Assembly: GCA_946965045.2 (NCBI GenBank)
Contig: OX337237.1
Span: 2,604,001-2,668,000 of the forward strand
From: Epithemia pelagica
Taxonomy: Eukaryota > Bacillariophyta > Bacillariophyceae > Surirellales > Surirellaceae
Reading direction: 5' to 3'
Length of the DNA: 64,000 bases
Shown here: positions 30,677 through 39,990 of the stretch, piece after piece
Layout: each line of letters starts with the position of its first letter
Position numbering within the stretch: position 1 is the first letter of the stretch
Program-made: the position numbers and the translations under genes
Notes under the pieces: model-generated
Told to the model about the DNA's origin: nothing
The model's input: the letters and a program-made list of their open reading frames with translations, nothing else
The model's database searches: none

Positions 30677-31318
30677 TCTGAAATAAGACTACTCCATCCA
30701 CTGTTGTTTGTGAAAAAGTGGCAACCGAACGAATCTCTCAAACTTGTGGTTTTCTAAAACTATTCTCACAAAAAAGAGAGAGTTCCAACGCACTGCTTCT
30801 CACGACAGATGCCCTTGCTATTCAGTTTGTGAGACGTCCCACCTATCAAAAGAGAGACGCAACGCGCGCGTACCATGTGTCTTTCACCGTATTGCTCCCG
30901 GGATCTTTTCCCTTCCACGACGAGCCACTCCGACTGCGCATGCATGTTTATGGAGAATCCGATTACGCCCAAGCCAAGGCGCGCCAAATTGAAACAATCA
31001 ATTAGATGGTCCCAAGACTGTCCAGGCGGAGACGAACCTCTCAGAGTCCGTTGAATTACTATTTAACCATGTGTGTTGGATGATGTTTGGTCTTGGTCAT
31101 ACTTCCAAATGGAGCATGTTGGATCGGCAACTGGATCTTCTGTGGGGATGACGGCACAGAAGACTACCTGCAATCTGGCATTCTATCCTACACCTACCAC
31201 CTACAAGCCTCTCCCAAATACTCCTACTAGAGGAGTAGAAAGGCAAGCTGAACGCCATACATCAAGAGGATGATGGGTAAACAATTGTGGATACTACAAT
31301 ACGTGTACCACTACAGCT
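30677..31318. other. Upstream region, no supported gene
   Basis: A 95-codon open frame (30718-31005) has no recognisable domain and no comparative support. The block 31109-31285 is a dispersed repeat partner of 33548-33695. Confidence 0.4.
31109..31285 (+). repeat. Direct repeat flanking the HAF-repeat gene, left copy
   Basis: GGATCGGCAACTGGATCTT and the following text, down to CGCCATAC..AAGAGGA...GGGTAAACAA, recurs with divergence at 33548-33695. Confidence 0.6.
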
Positions 31319-31765
31319 TGTAATTATGCAGATGATAGTTCGCAAGATCTCGTATGTCACCCCAAAGCTCTTCTTGCCAGATTCTCGTAGTACGAACAAA
31401 GCCATATGCTCGTCAGTGTAGATGATGTAGATGATACTTCGCAACATCGCCCAAAGCTCTTCCTGCCAGACGGTCGCAGTACGAACAAAGCCAGTGTAGA
31501 TGCAGATGATAGTTTGAAACATCTCGTATGTCAGCCCAAAGCTCTTCCTGCCAGACGGTGTAGTACGAACAAAGCCATATGTTCGTCAGAGTAGATGCAG
31601 ATGATAGTTCGCAACATCGACCAAAGCTCTTCCTGCCAGAGGGTTGTCACAAGAACAAGAGGCCATATGCTCGTCAGTGTAGATGCAGATGATAGTTCAC
31701 AACATCTCATATGTCAAGATCCCTTTGCCCTTTGCCCAGAAAGCTCTTCCTGTCAGACGGTACGA
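31319..31765 (+). repeat. Minisatellite-like tandem array, about five units of roughly 78-97 bp
   Basis: Units carry GCAGATGATAGTTCGCAACA, CCCAAAGCTCTTCCTGCCAG, ACGGT...AGTACGAACAAAGC and CATATGCTCGTCAGTGTAGA. Successive units start near 31327, 31424, 31502, 31598 and 31686, with internal deletions. Open frames through the array are by-products of its periodicity. Confidence 0.9.
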
Positions 31766-31998
31766 AGACAATCTGTCACCAGTGTACTTGTAGGTGTGTG
31801 TAAAGATACCATTCTTTCCGCAAGATGGTTGAGTTGTCCACCCTACGAAATGGCCTTTTTGTTGAGGTTTCAGTCAGAGAGTTCCAGAATAGGAAATAGG
31901 AAAAGCTTTTTTCTCGTTTTGAGTCTGTCTCACATTTTCAAATCTAGGAGTATCTTTTCCTGTCCGATTGCGAACGGCAACAACTGCTACGCCGAAGC

Positions 31999-33303
31999 AT
32001 GATGACCATGGTATGTAGTCTTTCATCTCCATCTCTGACTCTGATGTCATTTACGTTCGCGACGACTGCATGAGGAACGGAGTTTTGCTCACAATGTTGC
32101 CGTTTTTCGGATTCAATTTAATGCGTATTTGCTGCGAATAGCCACACAGAAACAGTTGTTACTCCATTCTCCTGATCCCCGTGATCCTCATGACCTCCGC
32201 TAATGGAGCTGGCGACAAATGCAATGGTCACGGCCATACGCACGGAAACTGGTGTCACTGTGACGAGGGTTTTGTCAGGGAGCCAGCAGACCCAATGTCT
32301 TGTGCCAACGAGAGCTGGAATCCTTGTGAGACATCAGTGGAAGGAGATTTTATCTTTCAAAAAATGGACTTTCTTCCATCGGGAATTCCTTCTGGAATTG
32401 GAAGTGATGCATCTGTCGCGGCAGGGTCGGAGCTTTACGATGTTTACGGTGCCTTGCTTCATACAATTGAACATCCCGACGTTATCTCTTCTTTTGGATC
32501 GACCGCGATTCGAGGTGTCAGCCATGATGAACGTGTTGTTGGTGGATATTGTGAGAATTGCCAAGATTCGGAAGGGGTGTATGGATTCAGGTGGGAAAAC
32601 GAGGTTTTCGAAGTCTTTGATGCCTATAAAGGGTTCGTTCTGAATACTTCTGATTGGTCTTATCGGGACCAAACCCTAACAGCCGAGAACGCGAATGGCG
32701 ACGTAGTCGGCCATTACTGGGATGATGGTGGGATACCAAGCCTTTACAGTGGTCAATGGGGTGTATACCAAAGTTCCAGTGGACTCTGGCTTTATCTTTG
32801 CATGGGCAATCACCGATAATGGCAGTGTTGGAGGTCGAGGTCGTCTGACACAAGGATCTAGGTCACCAACAGGTTTTTGGTTGTCTCCCGATGGAAACAC
32901 CGTGAATACCATTGCACCCGAGGATACCACTCTAAGCTCGGTAGAAGGCTTGGCTCCGCACAGTGGACCCGTGGAAGCCATTGCAGTATATTATCTTCCG
33001 CCTGAATATGCTTATTTGGACAACAGCGACCGCAAATATGCTGGATTCATTGCTGATACATCTGGCAAAAGGTTATGTTCCCTGGTTCAGAGCATACCAT
33101 GATAATGGGAATGACGGATCGTTGTACCCTCATTGGATGGACTGCAGAAAACTGCTTTTTTGGCCATTCCTCGCAACCCACTTTCTGTCACGCAAACACC
33201 AACCACCGCTCCAACTCCAACCACTAGTTCGGCATTGTTTCACAAAACAGGACGATGGATGCTGATGATGACCACAGTAGCCACTTTGATCATACATGGA
33301 TAG
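31999..33303 (+). pseudogene. Secreted or membrane-anchored HAF-repeat protein with an EGF-like start, three frame breaks
   Basis: A proposed short first exon MMTM (31999-32010, donor GTATGT) joins at an AG before 32142 to SILLIPVILMTSANG, a signal peptide. Next is a cysteine cluster KCNGHGHTHGNWCHCDEGF resembling an EGF-like loop. HAF-type repeats follow: IRGVSHDERVVGGYCENCQD with YGFRWENEVFEVFDA, AENANGDVVGHYWDDGG, and AWAITDNGSVGGRG. It ends with a Thr/Pro stalk (TQTPTTAPTPTTSS) and a hydrophobic tail. Continuity needs three single-base corrections: one G near 32733, one A in the AAAA near 33068, and one base near 33120. Each is in or near a short homopolymer, so either a recent pseudogene or assembly error fits. 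Without the exon model, translation could start at the ATG at 32190. Confidence 0.55.
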
Positions 33304-33949
33304 AGCAAAGTGCAACCGTTGTTGTTGAAGTCCGTCGTCATTCCTCTTTCAACCAGTGAATCGGCCACCACGGAGAATTCTGGATTCTACAGCTGAACAC
33401 AGAGCACCAATGGTACTTCTGCCGTCAGTTGTCACGGCAATCTTCTTTGTCCATTTATCTTTTAGATGGAAGCGTAAATAAGAACATTTTATATGTCCAT
33501 TGTCACAGCTGACCCTCGCTGCAGCTTGGCACCAGAAATGAAGAGCATGGATCGGCAACTGGATCTTGTGTGGGGATCAGAATACTCTTAACTACTACTT
33601 CTTACAGTTCCTTAGACTACCCGCTAGATCTGGCCCTGCAAGCCTGGAAAGACAAAGCTTATCGCCATACGTAAAGAGGACGGGTAAACAAATGGGGGCA
33701 CTACCGGTACAGTTTGTATTCATAATTGATAGATGATCGCATTCGAATTAACTATCGAATGTTTGGACGGTGGTTCTACCAACACACGGTAGCGGACTCG
33801 CAGTTTCTACTCCCTGTGGAACGAGCTTGGTTCCGTTTATGAAATGATACATTGGAACAACCAACAAAATTATAATTTGAGAACGATGAAAGCAACAGCG
33901 TAACAAGCACACACGCCAATCATGAGTCTGCATTGTACTTTTAGCGGGG
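33304..33949. other. Intergenic with a diverged repeat
   Basis: Contains the right copy of the flanking repeat (33548-33695). No gene recognised. Confidence 0.4.
33548..33695 (+). repeat. Direct repeat flanking the HAF-repeat gene, right copy
   Basis: Diverged partner of 31109-31285 in the same orientation. Confidence 0.6.
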
Positions 33950-34801
33950 CTAACGAGAACGAACTTCTTCTTCTCGTGGGTGTTGTTCTTGTTGTTTTCG
34001 TCGAAAGACTTTTTTGGCCCATTGGACGAGTCGAGGTGTTGTACGACGGCGACGACCACGAATGGTACTACGTTTTCGTCGTTGCATCCTCATGAGGGCC
34101 AGTGCATTATTGCCAGATGATTGTGTCGTGGCCTGTTTGACTTGCTTTCCCAAGGAATCAATGGATTTGGTGGGCATGAGACTGGGAATTTCATCCCCAT
34201 TCAAGACCCAGGACATGGATACGTGATAATTCACCGTGGCGGCATCCATGTCGGTCGAGGGTTGTTGTTGTTGTTGGACAAGTGGCGGAACCATGGAAGG
34301 AACGGTTGGAGCCGTAATGGCCAGTTCGGTCGATGGAGCTGTGGTAACCGATTCTTCTTGTCTCTTTGACCAGAATCGGTGTACGGTCCAAAGAAACAAG
34401 ACACCGACCATTGCCATCCAGAAACGACCACGTGCCTTGTTGGTCACAATCAATCGAGGAAGTGTCGGCTTTTTCAAAAACACTACCTTGCTTCGGGTAG
34501 AAGAGGAACCAATCGACTCGTCTTGATTGGCAACGCCCTGCTTGTCGAAAGAGGAACATTCTGGTTGTTTCTCCTCCTCTGGCTCCGCATCCTTGTCATC
34601 CTCTGCCAAGGAGACATTGGGGGCAAACCACGAAACCGAGGCATTCAAAGGATTGTAGTAGTAGTCTCGTTGATAGGTTTCACTGTAGTGGGTTTCCCAG
34701 CAAATGATGGGAGACTTGCCGTCACTCATGGTATGGAGGATGTGATCTTGCTCTTGTTGTTGTCGTCGTCGTTCGTTCACTGCCAGGTACTTTGGGTGCA
34801 T
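33950..34801 (-). CDS. Single-pass membrane protein with a WW-like motif
   Basis: 283 residues from the first true ATG at 34801. The frame is open for about 34 more codons upstream with no ATG, so a 5' exon may be missing. Near the start, ICWETHYSETYQRDYYYN and NASVSWFAP match the spacing of a WW domain (W ... YYYN ... S-x-W-x-x-P), a proline-ligand binding fold. An acidic linker follows, then one hydrophobic helix (FWMAMVGVLFLWTVHRFW), and a basic C-terminus (MRMQRRKRSTIRGRRRRTTP). No catalytic motif is seen. The basic tail after the helix suggests the C-terminus is cytosolic or nucleic-acid facing. Function unknown. Confidence 0.6.
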   Translation of the reverse strand: MHPKYLAVNERRRQQQEQDHILHTMSDGKSPIICWETHYSETYQRDYYYNPLNASVSWFAPNVSLAEDDKDAEPEEEKQPECSSFDKQGVANQDESIGSSSTRSKVVFLKKPTLPRLIVTNKARGRFWMAMVGVLFLWTVHRFWSKRQEESVTTAPSTELAITAPTVPSMVPPLVQQQQQPSTDMDAATVNYHVSMSWVLNGDEIPSLMPTKSIDSLGKQVKQATTQSSGNNALALMRMQRRKRSTIRGRRRRTTPRLVQWAKKVFRRKQQEQHPREEEVRSR

Positions 34802-34903
34802 ATCAGTGGTGCATGCAACTGGATCCTTTTCTGAGGATGTGGTGTATGGTTGCTGTCGGATATCCACCAAAACGATATCCTGGTCACGACTGGAACGAAT
34901 CAA

Positions 34904-35290
34904 GGCACGAACGAATAACCCTCGGTCTACCTAGGTAGGTGTGTGGATTGGATGAGCCGAATCGGTCGGTTCACTTTGTTGTCACTTTGTTGCTTGGGAT
35001 TGGACTACTACAAGAGAGAATCAATCCTTGTTCTCTCTTGTCTCGACAACATGCACAAAAGCCGTTGGATATTTGCTTTCATCAATGTCCGATGCCCTGA
35101 CGCCAATTCGGGTCGACAGACAAACCTACCCCGAAAATACATGCGCGATGCGCGCGAAACATAATAGCGACTGGCTAACCTTACCGTCCGTCTACCGTTA
35201 AGTGTGGCGTGATGCCCCTTTTTCGGGTTTTCCGGTTTCGGTTCACCATCCGCCGCCCCAATCTCCACCGAAAACAAACCCAGGAAGACC
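34904..35290. other. Intergenic before the tandem array
   Basis: The last part (from about 35215, TTTTTCGGGTTTTCCGG) begins to match the leaders of array copies 2 and 3, but this copy carries its own divergent spacer. Confidence 0.4.
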
Positions 35291-35521
35291 ATGATCGCCG
35301 AGTATCCCGTTGTACCATCCTCCCATCTGCCATCATCTTGGCTCCGGGATGATGATGTTGACGATGGAAATTGCACCGTCACCAGTGGAGCACAGACCGT
35401 TCGACACTCAAATGTTAGTCCCCATCTCAAACAAAAGGTAAGTCTTTTTCTTCCCAACATTCCCTGTCACGCTGCAGAACGACGGTTAGAGAATACACTT
35501 TTCCTGAGTGGAATTGCATGA
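35291..35521 (+). CDS. Conserved upstream ORF or 5' exon of the small array gene, copy 1
   Basis: 76 codons beginning MIAEYPVVPSSHLPSSWL and containing GNCTVTSGAQTVRHSNVSPH. The same frame is present in copies 2 (41747) and 3 (55899) with conserved protein. A donor-like GTAAGT (GTGCGT in the other copies) follows LKQK at 35438, and splicing from there to the AG before TTAGAAGAC at 35645 would join it in frame to the downstream gene. Either it is a separate small ORF or it is exon 1 of that gene. No domain recognised. Confidence 0.45.
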   Translation: MIAEYPVVPSSHLPSSWLRDDDVDDGNCTVTSGAQTVRHSNVSPHLKQKVSLFLPNIPCHAAERRLENTLFLSGIA

Positions 35522-35626
35522 AGCCACAAAACGCTTTTGGTTCTAATGTCTTCGTTTGATTCCCTTTGACAACACATTTTGGTTCCCTTTGACAACACAT
35601 TTTGGTACCATCTCCACATTTTAACA

Positions 35627-36179
35627 ATGAACTCTGCCCAACAGTTAGAAGACGGTAAGTTGATACTTTGTTTGCTTTTGGACAAAGTGGCCCAATCCTG
35701 CTTGCAAGTGGATACTAACACTTATTGCTTCTTCGCTTCTCGCAGACAGCCAAGTCTTCATGCAGTTCCTAATTCTGTACACAACAGACGACATCAACGA
35801 GGCAAAGACGATGATAGATTATTGGATCTCGCAATCGCAACGTTGTAGTTTGGAAACCATCAAAAACGTAATTTTTCCAGTTCTTCATGATGCTGTGGAA
35901 CAACAACCTGGAGTGTTCGCCAGTAGAAATGGTACTGAAGAAAGTACCGGGCTTAAGATGGACTGGAATGCCGCGCATTATGCTCCATATTTACGACGAG
36001 CCATGGAAAACTTGAATATGAGTCAGATGCGTGCTCTCCTTATGCGTGTCAAGGTAAAGTTGGTGGAGGAGGAGGAAAACCGAGCATCATCTCCGCCTGC
36101 AGTGCAACATGTGGAAACTCACCAAAATGCTGGTGAAGACGAACTATCGTCGTTGTCGAACTCAATGGAGGGCAACTAA
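35627..36179 (+). CDS. Small helical protein of the array, copy 1
   Basis: Two exons, 35627-35654 and 35746-36179, with donor GTAAGT, acceptor CGCAG and a 91-nt intron; 153 residues starting MNSAQQLED. I do not recognise the family. The protein is predicted helical and contains NEAKTMIDYWISQSQRCSLE and APYLRRAMENLNMSQMRALL, with an acidic, Ser/Glu-rich tail. The same intron position and start are conserved in the diverged third copy (131 residues), which supports a real gene. It converges on the NTPase gene; the two stops are about 150 bp apart. Confidence 0.65.
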
Positions 36180-36326
36180 GTAGTTGCCATGGGCTGCTGA
36201 TGAGCACGCGACAGACATGTTCCGCAACAGGACATGGCATTCGACATTCCACTAGAATCGAACTCAAAACTCACTAAATGTCACTTCACGAAAAATAAAG
36301 ACAAAATCTCAGCGATAATACTCTAC

Positions 36327-38923
36327 TTAGTCTTTTGCTTCATCCTCTAGAGACTTCTCTAGCTTGGATTCCTTCACATCAGTCAGTCTCGTGGAATACT
36401 TACTCACGCAACCCAACGTTTTCTTATACAAATCCCTCGGCTCTTTCCTAAAGGAGGATACAAAGGACGGCAACTGGGTGTTCTTGTCACTTTCTTTTTG
36501 TTCCTCATGCAAAAGCTCATGGTGCATTGTAAACACATCGGCTCGTTGAAACGCTTTCTGCGACTTGGAAGCCATAACAGCCTCATAGATACCAAATTCG
36601 TCTTTATGAATGCAAAACATCTTGGGAACCAGCTTTTCTCTCAAATTGTCAACGTTGCTTGAGACGGCTTTCTTTAGCTCATCGTCCAACTTCAATGAGG
36701 ACAAGCTATCGGTTCTCTCCTTGCCGAGAACATTGTTATAGTCTGACCGTCCCAAATCCTCCCGATCTTGTCCAACGAGACACAGGAGCAACAAACCTTT
36801 TGTGATACCGGCTGAGTGAAGTTTCTTCAATGATTCAGACAGGAAGCCGTTCGCCTTCGCGGGAGACACGCTAGCTTGGTTCTTGACACTCACAAAGATG
36901 GGAATGTACTCAACCCTTCCTGACAATGCCATTGATCGGCAGGGAACCACCAAATCTGCTGCTTCCCGGTTGTTTGGACAGTATATTGCGCAAGCCTTGT
37001 TGTACAAACCCTCAAGAAATTCCGACCGCCCAAGATCGGACAATGCAACGTGGAATCTATATTGAAACAACTGTATGAAATTCACGTGACAATTTGATAT
37101 CGCATGGCCTGATTCTACGTTCGTCGGGCCATCATCCTCAGTAGCATTAGCATTTCTTGCAATCTGTTCAAGATATTGACCCAGGGCAACTGAGAATGTC
37201 TTGTAGTCAGGGTCTGCCTTCTTGCGAAGAATGTCTCCGCAAAACAACAAAAACAAAGCCGATGCCACTTCGCCGTAGTCCCCCTTGTTGGCCTCGCATA
37301 TACTGTTCGAAAAAAGCTCGCCCATTTTAGCGGACCAAAAGGTCTTCTTGTTCCCAGTGATAGTCGCGTCAAGCGTACGTGGTCTCCCATTCCGTCCACC
37401 TTGGATAGCAAAGTCCTTGTCCATGAGTGCCATACAGATCCGGGCGCAAACAGGGTCTGGCAAGAACGTAAATGTTGCCTTAGACGGTACGTCAGACCGC
37501 TTTGGTGCCTGCTGAAACGATGTCAAGTGAGCGTAGCCTTTGGAGACTAGTCTTGACACCATGGCAACAGATGTCTGTCCCATCTGGATGCGAGTTCCCA
37601 GTACACTGAGACAAGACGCCAAAGGCATTGTCGTATCTCCCAGGATAATCTTGTTGGCAATTTCAAAGATCTCGTCAGTGCCCAACCTTTTCTCCTTGTG
37701 CATTGCTGCGAACAAGGGACGACCATATCGAATCATATTGTCGTATTCACTTTCACTCATGCTTTGAGGAGTCCTAACGTCGGGATGGTTTGCAAGACAT
37801 CCCATCGTTCGGAACATGAAGAACGGGTCAAACGGTGTTTCCCCCTTCTCGAAATATGCGCCCTTGGTGTTAAGAACTCTCGTGTCTGACGACTGTGCCT
37901 CAACTTCGGGGAAAAAATTGGTCAATGACGTCGTTGTACCCGCCAACACAGCAACAATTCGATATTTCTTCTTGTCATTAGAAATTTCAGGGTTCTCTCG
38001 AAGAATCCATCGCAGCACACGAAACAAGTAGCCGCCGTGCTTTGCCAGGTGTTGAGCTTCGTCGAAAAACAGAATAACCTCGGTCGGATCATTTTCGTTC
38101 GGTTCCCCATTTGGATTTGATTTTGAAATTGCCTCGGCGCACTGATGGAAAATCATATTGCGAAACATATCTCGTGCTTTATTCAAACCATCTTCTCCAG
38201 GCAGGGTGTCAGGAATGCAGTAAGAGGTATCAAATGTATCTTTTTCAAGGTTGGCGTGGTCCTTCGATGATAGTAAAATAGTTCGGCATGCAATGTTCTT
38301 TGTCTCAAGTTGTTTCTTTGCCTCAATCATTAGTCTCGATTTGCCCGTTCCACTAGATTGCACTATTGTCAAGGTCGGTGAAAGATATGTATCACGGATT
38401 TTGGCATCCTTGTGCCATTGTCTCACCTTGTCCAATTCTTGCAAGAAAAGTTTCAGGTCCTCGTCGTGAGCAAGGCGCAGGCTGAATCCAAAGTCATAGG
38501 GAGCCATTCTCAAAGAGTCCAAGGGGACGGATCGACGATGGACTTCTTCGCCAGTCTTTAAGAAGTGAGACAAGTCGATCTTCAACTCCTCTTGAACTGA
38601 ATTAAAAATGTCATCTGATCTTTTGAGATCCTGAATTTGGATTCCACCAAGCAAACGTTTAACGTGCCCTCTTGATCCACCGAAAGGTTATCCTTATTCC
38701 ATTGTTCATCGTAGTAGTCTGTGAAGGTTTCATCATCCTTCGGAGCCTTCGGTGATTTACTAGTCATGGACAAGACAACCATGGAATGGCGACGACAATG
38801 ACCAGGATGGTGCAACGGACGGGTCGTGGTGGTTCGTGGTGTCGACCCCTGCCAAGCGTGACAGGGTGACACGGCAAGCAAGAGCATCGTCCAAAACGAC
38901 AAAACAAGAAACAAAGCATTCAT
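36327..38923 (-). pseudogene. P-loop NTPase with plastid-type leader, copy 1 (frameshifted)
   Basis: Same gene as 42780-45380, with the leader starting at the ATG at 38923. The frame breaks around 38640-38660, where the leader frame continues to a stop at 38582. The rest (36327-38654) stays open for 775 codons and keeps the Walker A SSGTGKS and Walker B ILFFDE. The stretch around the break differs strongly from copy 2, while the flanks are nearly identical. As written, only a 113-residue leader fragment or an internally started protein (first ATG at MAPYDFGFS) could be made. Confidence 0.7.
38585..38750 (-). other. Divergent patch in copy 1 NTPase (counterpart 45038-45207)
   Basis: Over about 165 bp the two copies show roughly two-thirds identity with indels, although the kilobases on both sides differ at only a few sites. 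The coding meaning is the linker between the leader and the NTPase domain (residues about 62-116 of copy 2). Confidence 0.85.
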
Positions 38924-39551
38924 GATGAATGAAATCGGTGTTTTCGTGGATAGATTCTTGACTTGTTGGTTGTTGTTGGAGAGAATCTCAAGACGTTGTC
39001 GTTGTTTGTCTCTTGGTGGTGGTGAGAAGGAGAGTGGTTCTTGTTTTGTTCTGTGGAGGGAGGTTTGTCGTTGAAGAGAGGGAGAGGAGGAGAACTCGTT
39101 GGATTCTCTTTTGGCTTGTTGGTTGCAGTGTCTCGTCGTTGTTGGTCGTTGTCTTAGAGCGGTTCTTTTGCTCTCAAGGAAGGTTGTTGTTCTTGTTGTT
39201 CTTGTAGTTGTTGCAAGAGAGTCTCTAGAAACTCGCTCGCTCGCCTTGTCTTGTTTGGAGTGCCCAAAGGGATGACACCACAACTATGCTATCCTAAATC
39301 GTGGCTATGCACACTGAACCGTATTGAGTACGGGAGTTAACAATGCGAATACGACATATTTTCGACGATCACGACATTCTCGCGACAGTCATCACGACAC
39401 ACAAGAGACAAAGTCGACTTGCTCCCATAGTCAGACGACATCGTCACGACAATCACGACGACAGGTAGATTAACGCTATATAATCTATATAAGCACAGGT
39501 CTCGCGTTCCGTCTTCTATCCACCGAAAGCAATCCCCGCAACAGCATCACC
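38924..39551. promoter_or_regulatory. Upstream region of NTPase copy 1, with TATA-like boxes facing right
   Basis: The left half is a long open but ATG-less extension of the NTPase frame. The right half carries direct repeats of CACGACA/TCACGAC and TATATAATCTATATAAGCAC at 39475-39497, a TATA-like site about 60 bp before the ATG at 39552. Duplicated identically at 45381-46008. Confidence 0.45.
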
Positions 39552-39676
39552 ATGGCCAAGGGACGATTCAACAAAGGTAATGAATGCTTTCCGATGATCA
39601 CTGGCTTCTACCAGACAAAGAGTTGACCATGCTAGTAAACTATTTGGTTTTCCTACTTGTCATTTTTGTCTCCTAA
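39552..39676 (+). CDS. Possible 28-residue membrane microprotein, copy 1
   Basis: ATG in CACCATGG downstream of the TATA-like site. If exon 39552-39576 is spliced (GTAATG...CCAG, 38 nt) to 39615-39676, it encodes MAKGRFNKDKELTM followed by a hydrophobic helix and a stop. A 38-nt intron is unusually short, and the copy-2 sequence is too recent to test conservation. The alternative is that this is the truncated first exon of a lost gene. Confidence 0.25.
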
Positions 39677-39987
39677 AACCTATCATCTTCAACATTGTCG
39701 GGATCCTCGAAGCAAGGCTCTATCGGGTCTCCACTGTCAATGATTTTTTCTTCCTGCTCAATTGCGTCGTCAGGTAAGTCTCCATCTTCAATGAAATCAT
39801 AAGCCTTTTTCCCGGTTTGATCAAAACTTGGGAATTTCAAATGCAGCATTTTAGATAGTTTGTACCGGTTCCAATTGTTGGAATGCCACTTTCTGTGAGC
39901 CACAACTGTATGTGCGACGTCAAGCTCGAAATCCTGGATTTCCCAAGTGTCGTGTCCGTCACCGTGCATACCCTTGAGTGGTACGAT
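39673..39987 (-). CDS. Acidic open frame in phase with, and downstream of, the PLD-like gene, copy 1
   Basis: About 104 codons directly after the TAA of the PLD-like gene and in the same frame. It contains MHGDGHDTWEIQDFELD, RKWHSNNWNRYKLSKM and an acidic tail ending DPDNVEDDRF. Its composition looks coding. It could be a separate small gene (ATG at 39969) or the former C-terminus of the PLD-like protein cut off by the TAA. No family recognised. Confidence 0.4.
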   Translation of the reverse strand: MVPLKGMHGDGHDTWEIQDFELDVAHTVVAHRKWHSNNWNRYKLSKMLHLKFPSFDQTGKKAYDFIEDGDLPDDAIEQEEKIIDSGDPIEPCFEDPDNVEDDRF

Positions 39988-39990
39988 CCA

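Noticed and set aside
30718-31005. 95-codon frame upstream of the TAZ gene
   Set aside because: No recognisable motif and no comparative support; left as an unsupported ORF.
31319-31765. CRISPR array
   Set aside because: Units are tandem and diverged along their whole length, with no repeat/spacer alternation, in a eukaryotic genome.
36327-38654. NTPase copy 1 as a separate intact gene
   Set aside because: The frame begins without an ATG inside the divergent patch and lacks the leader; it is the body of a broken copy.
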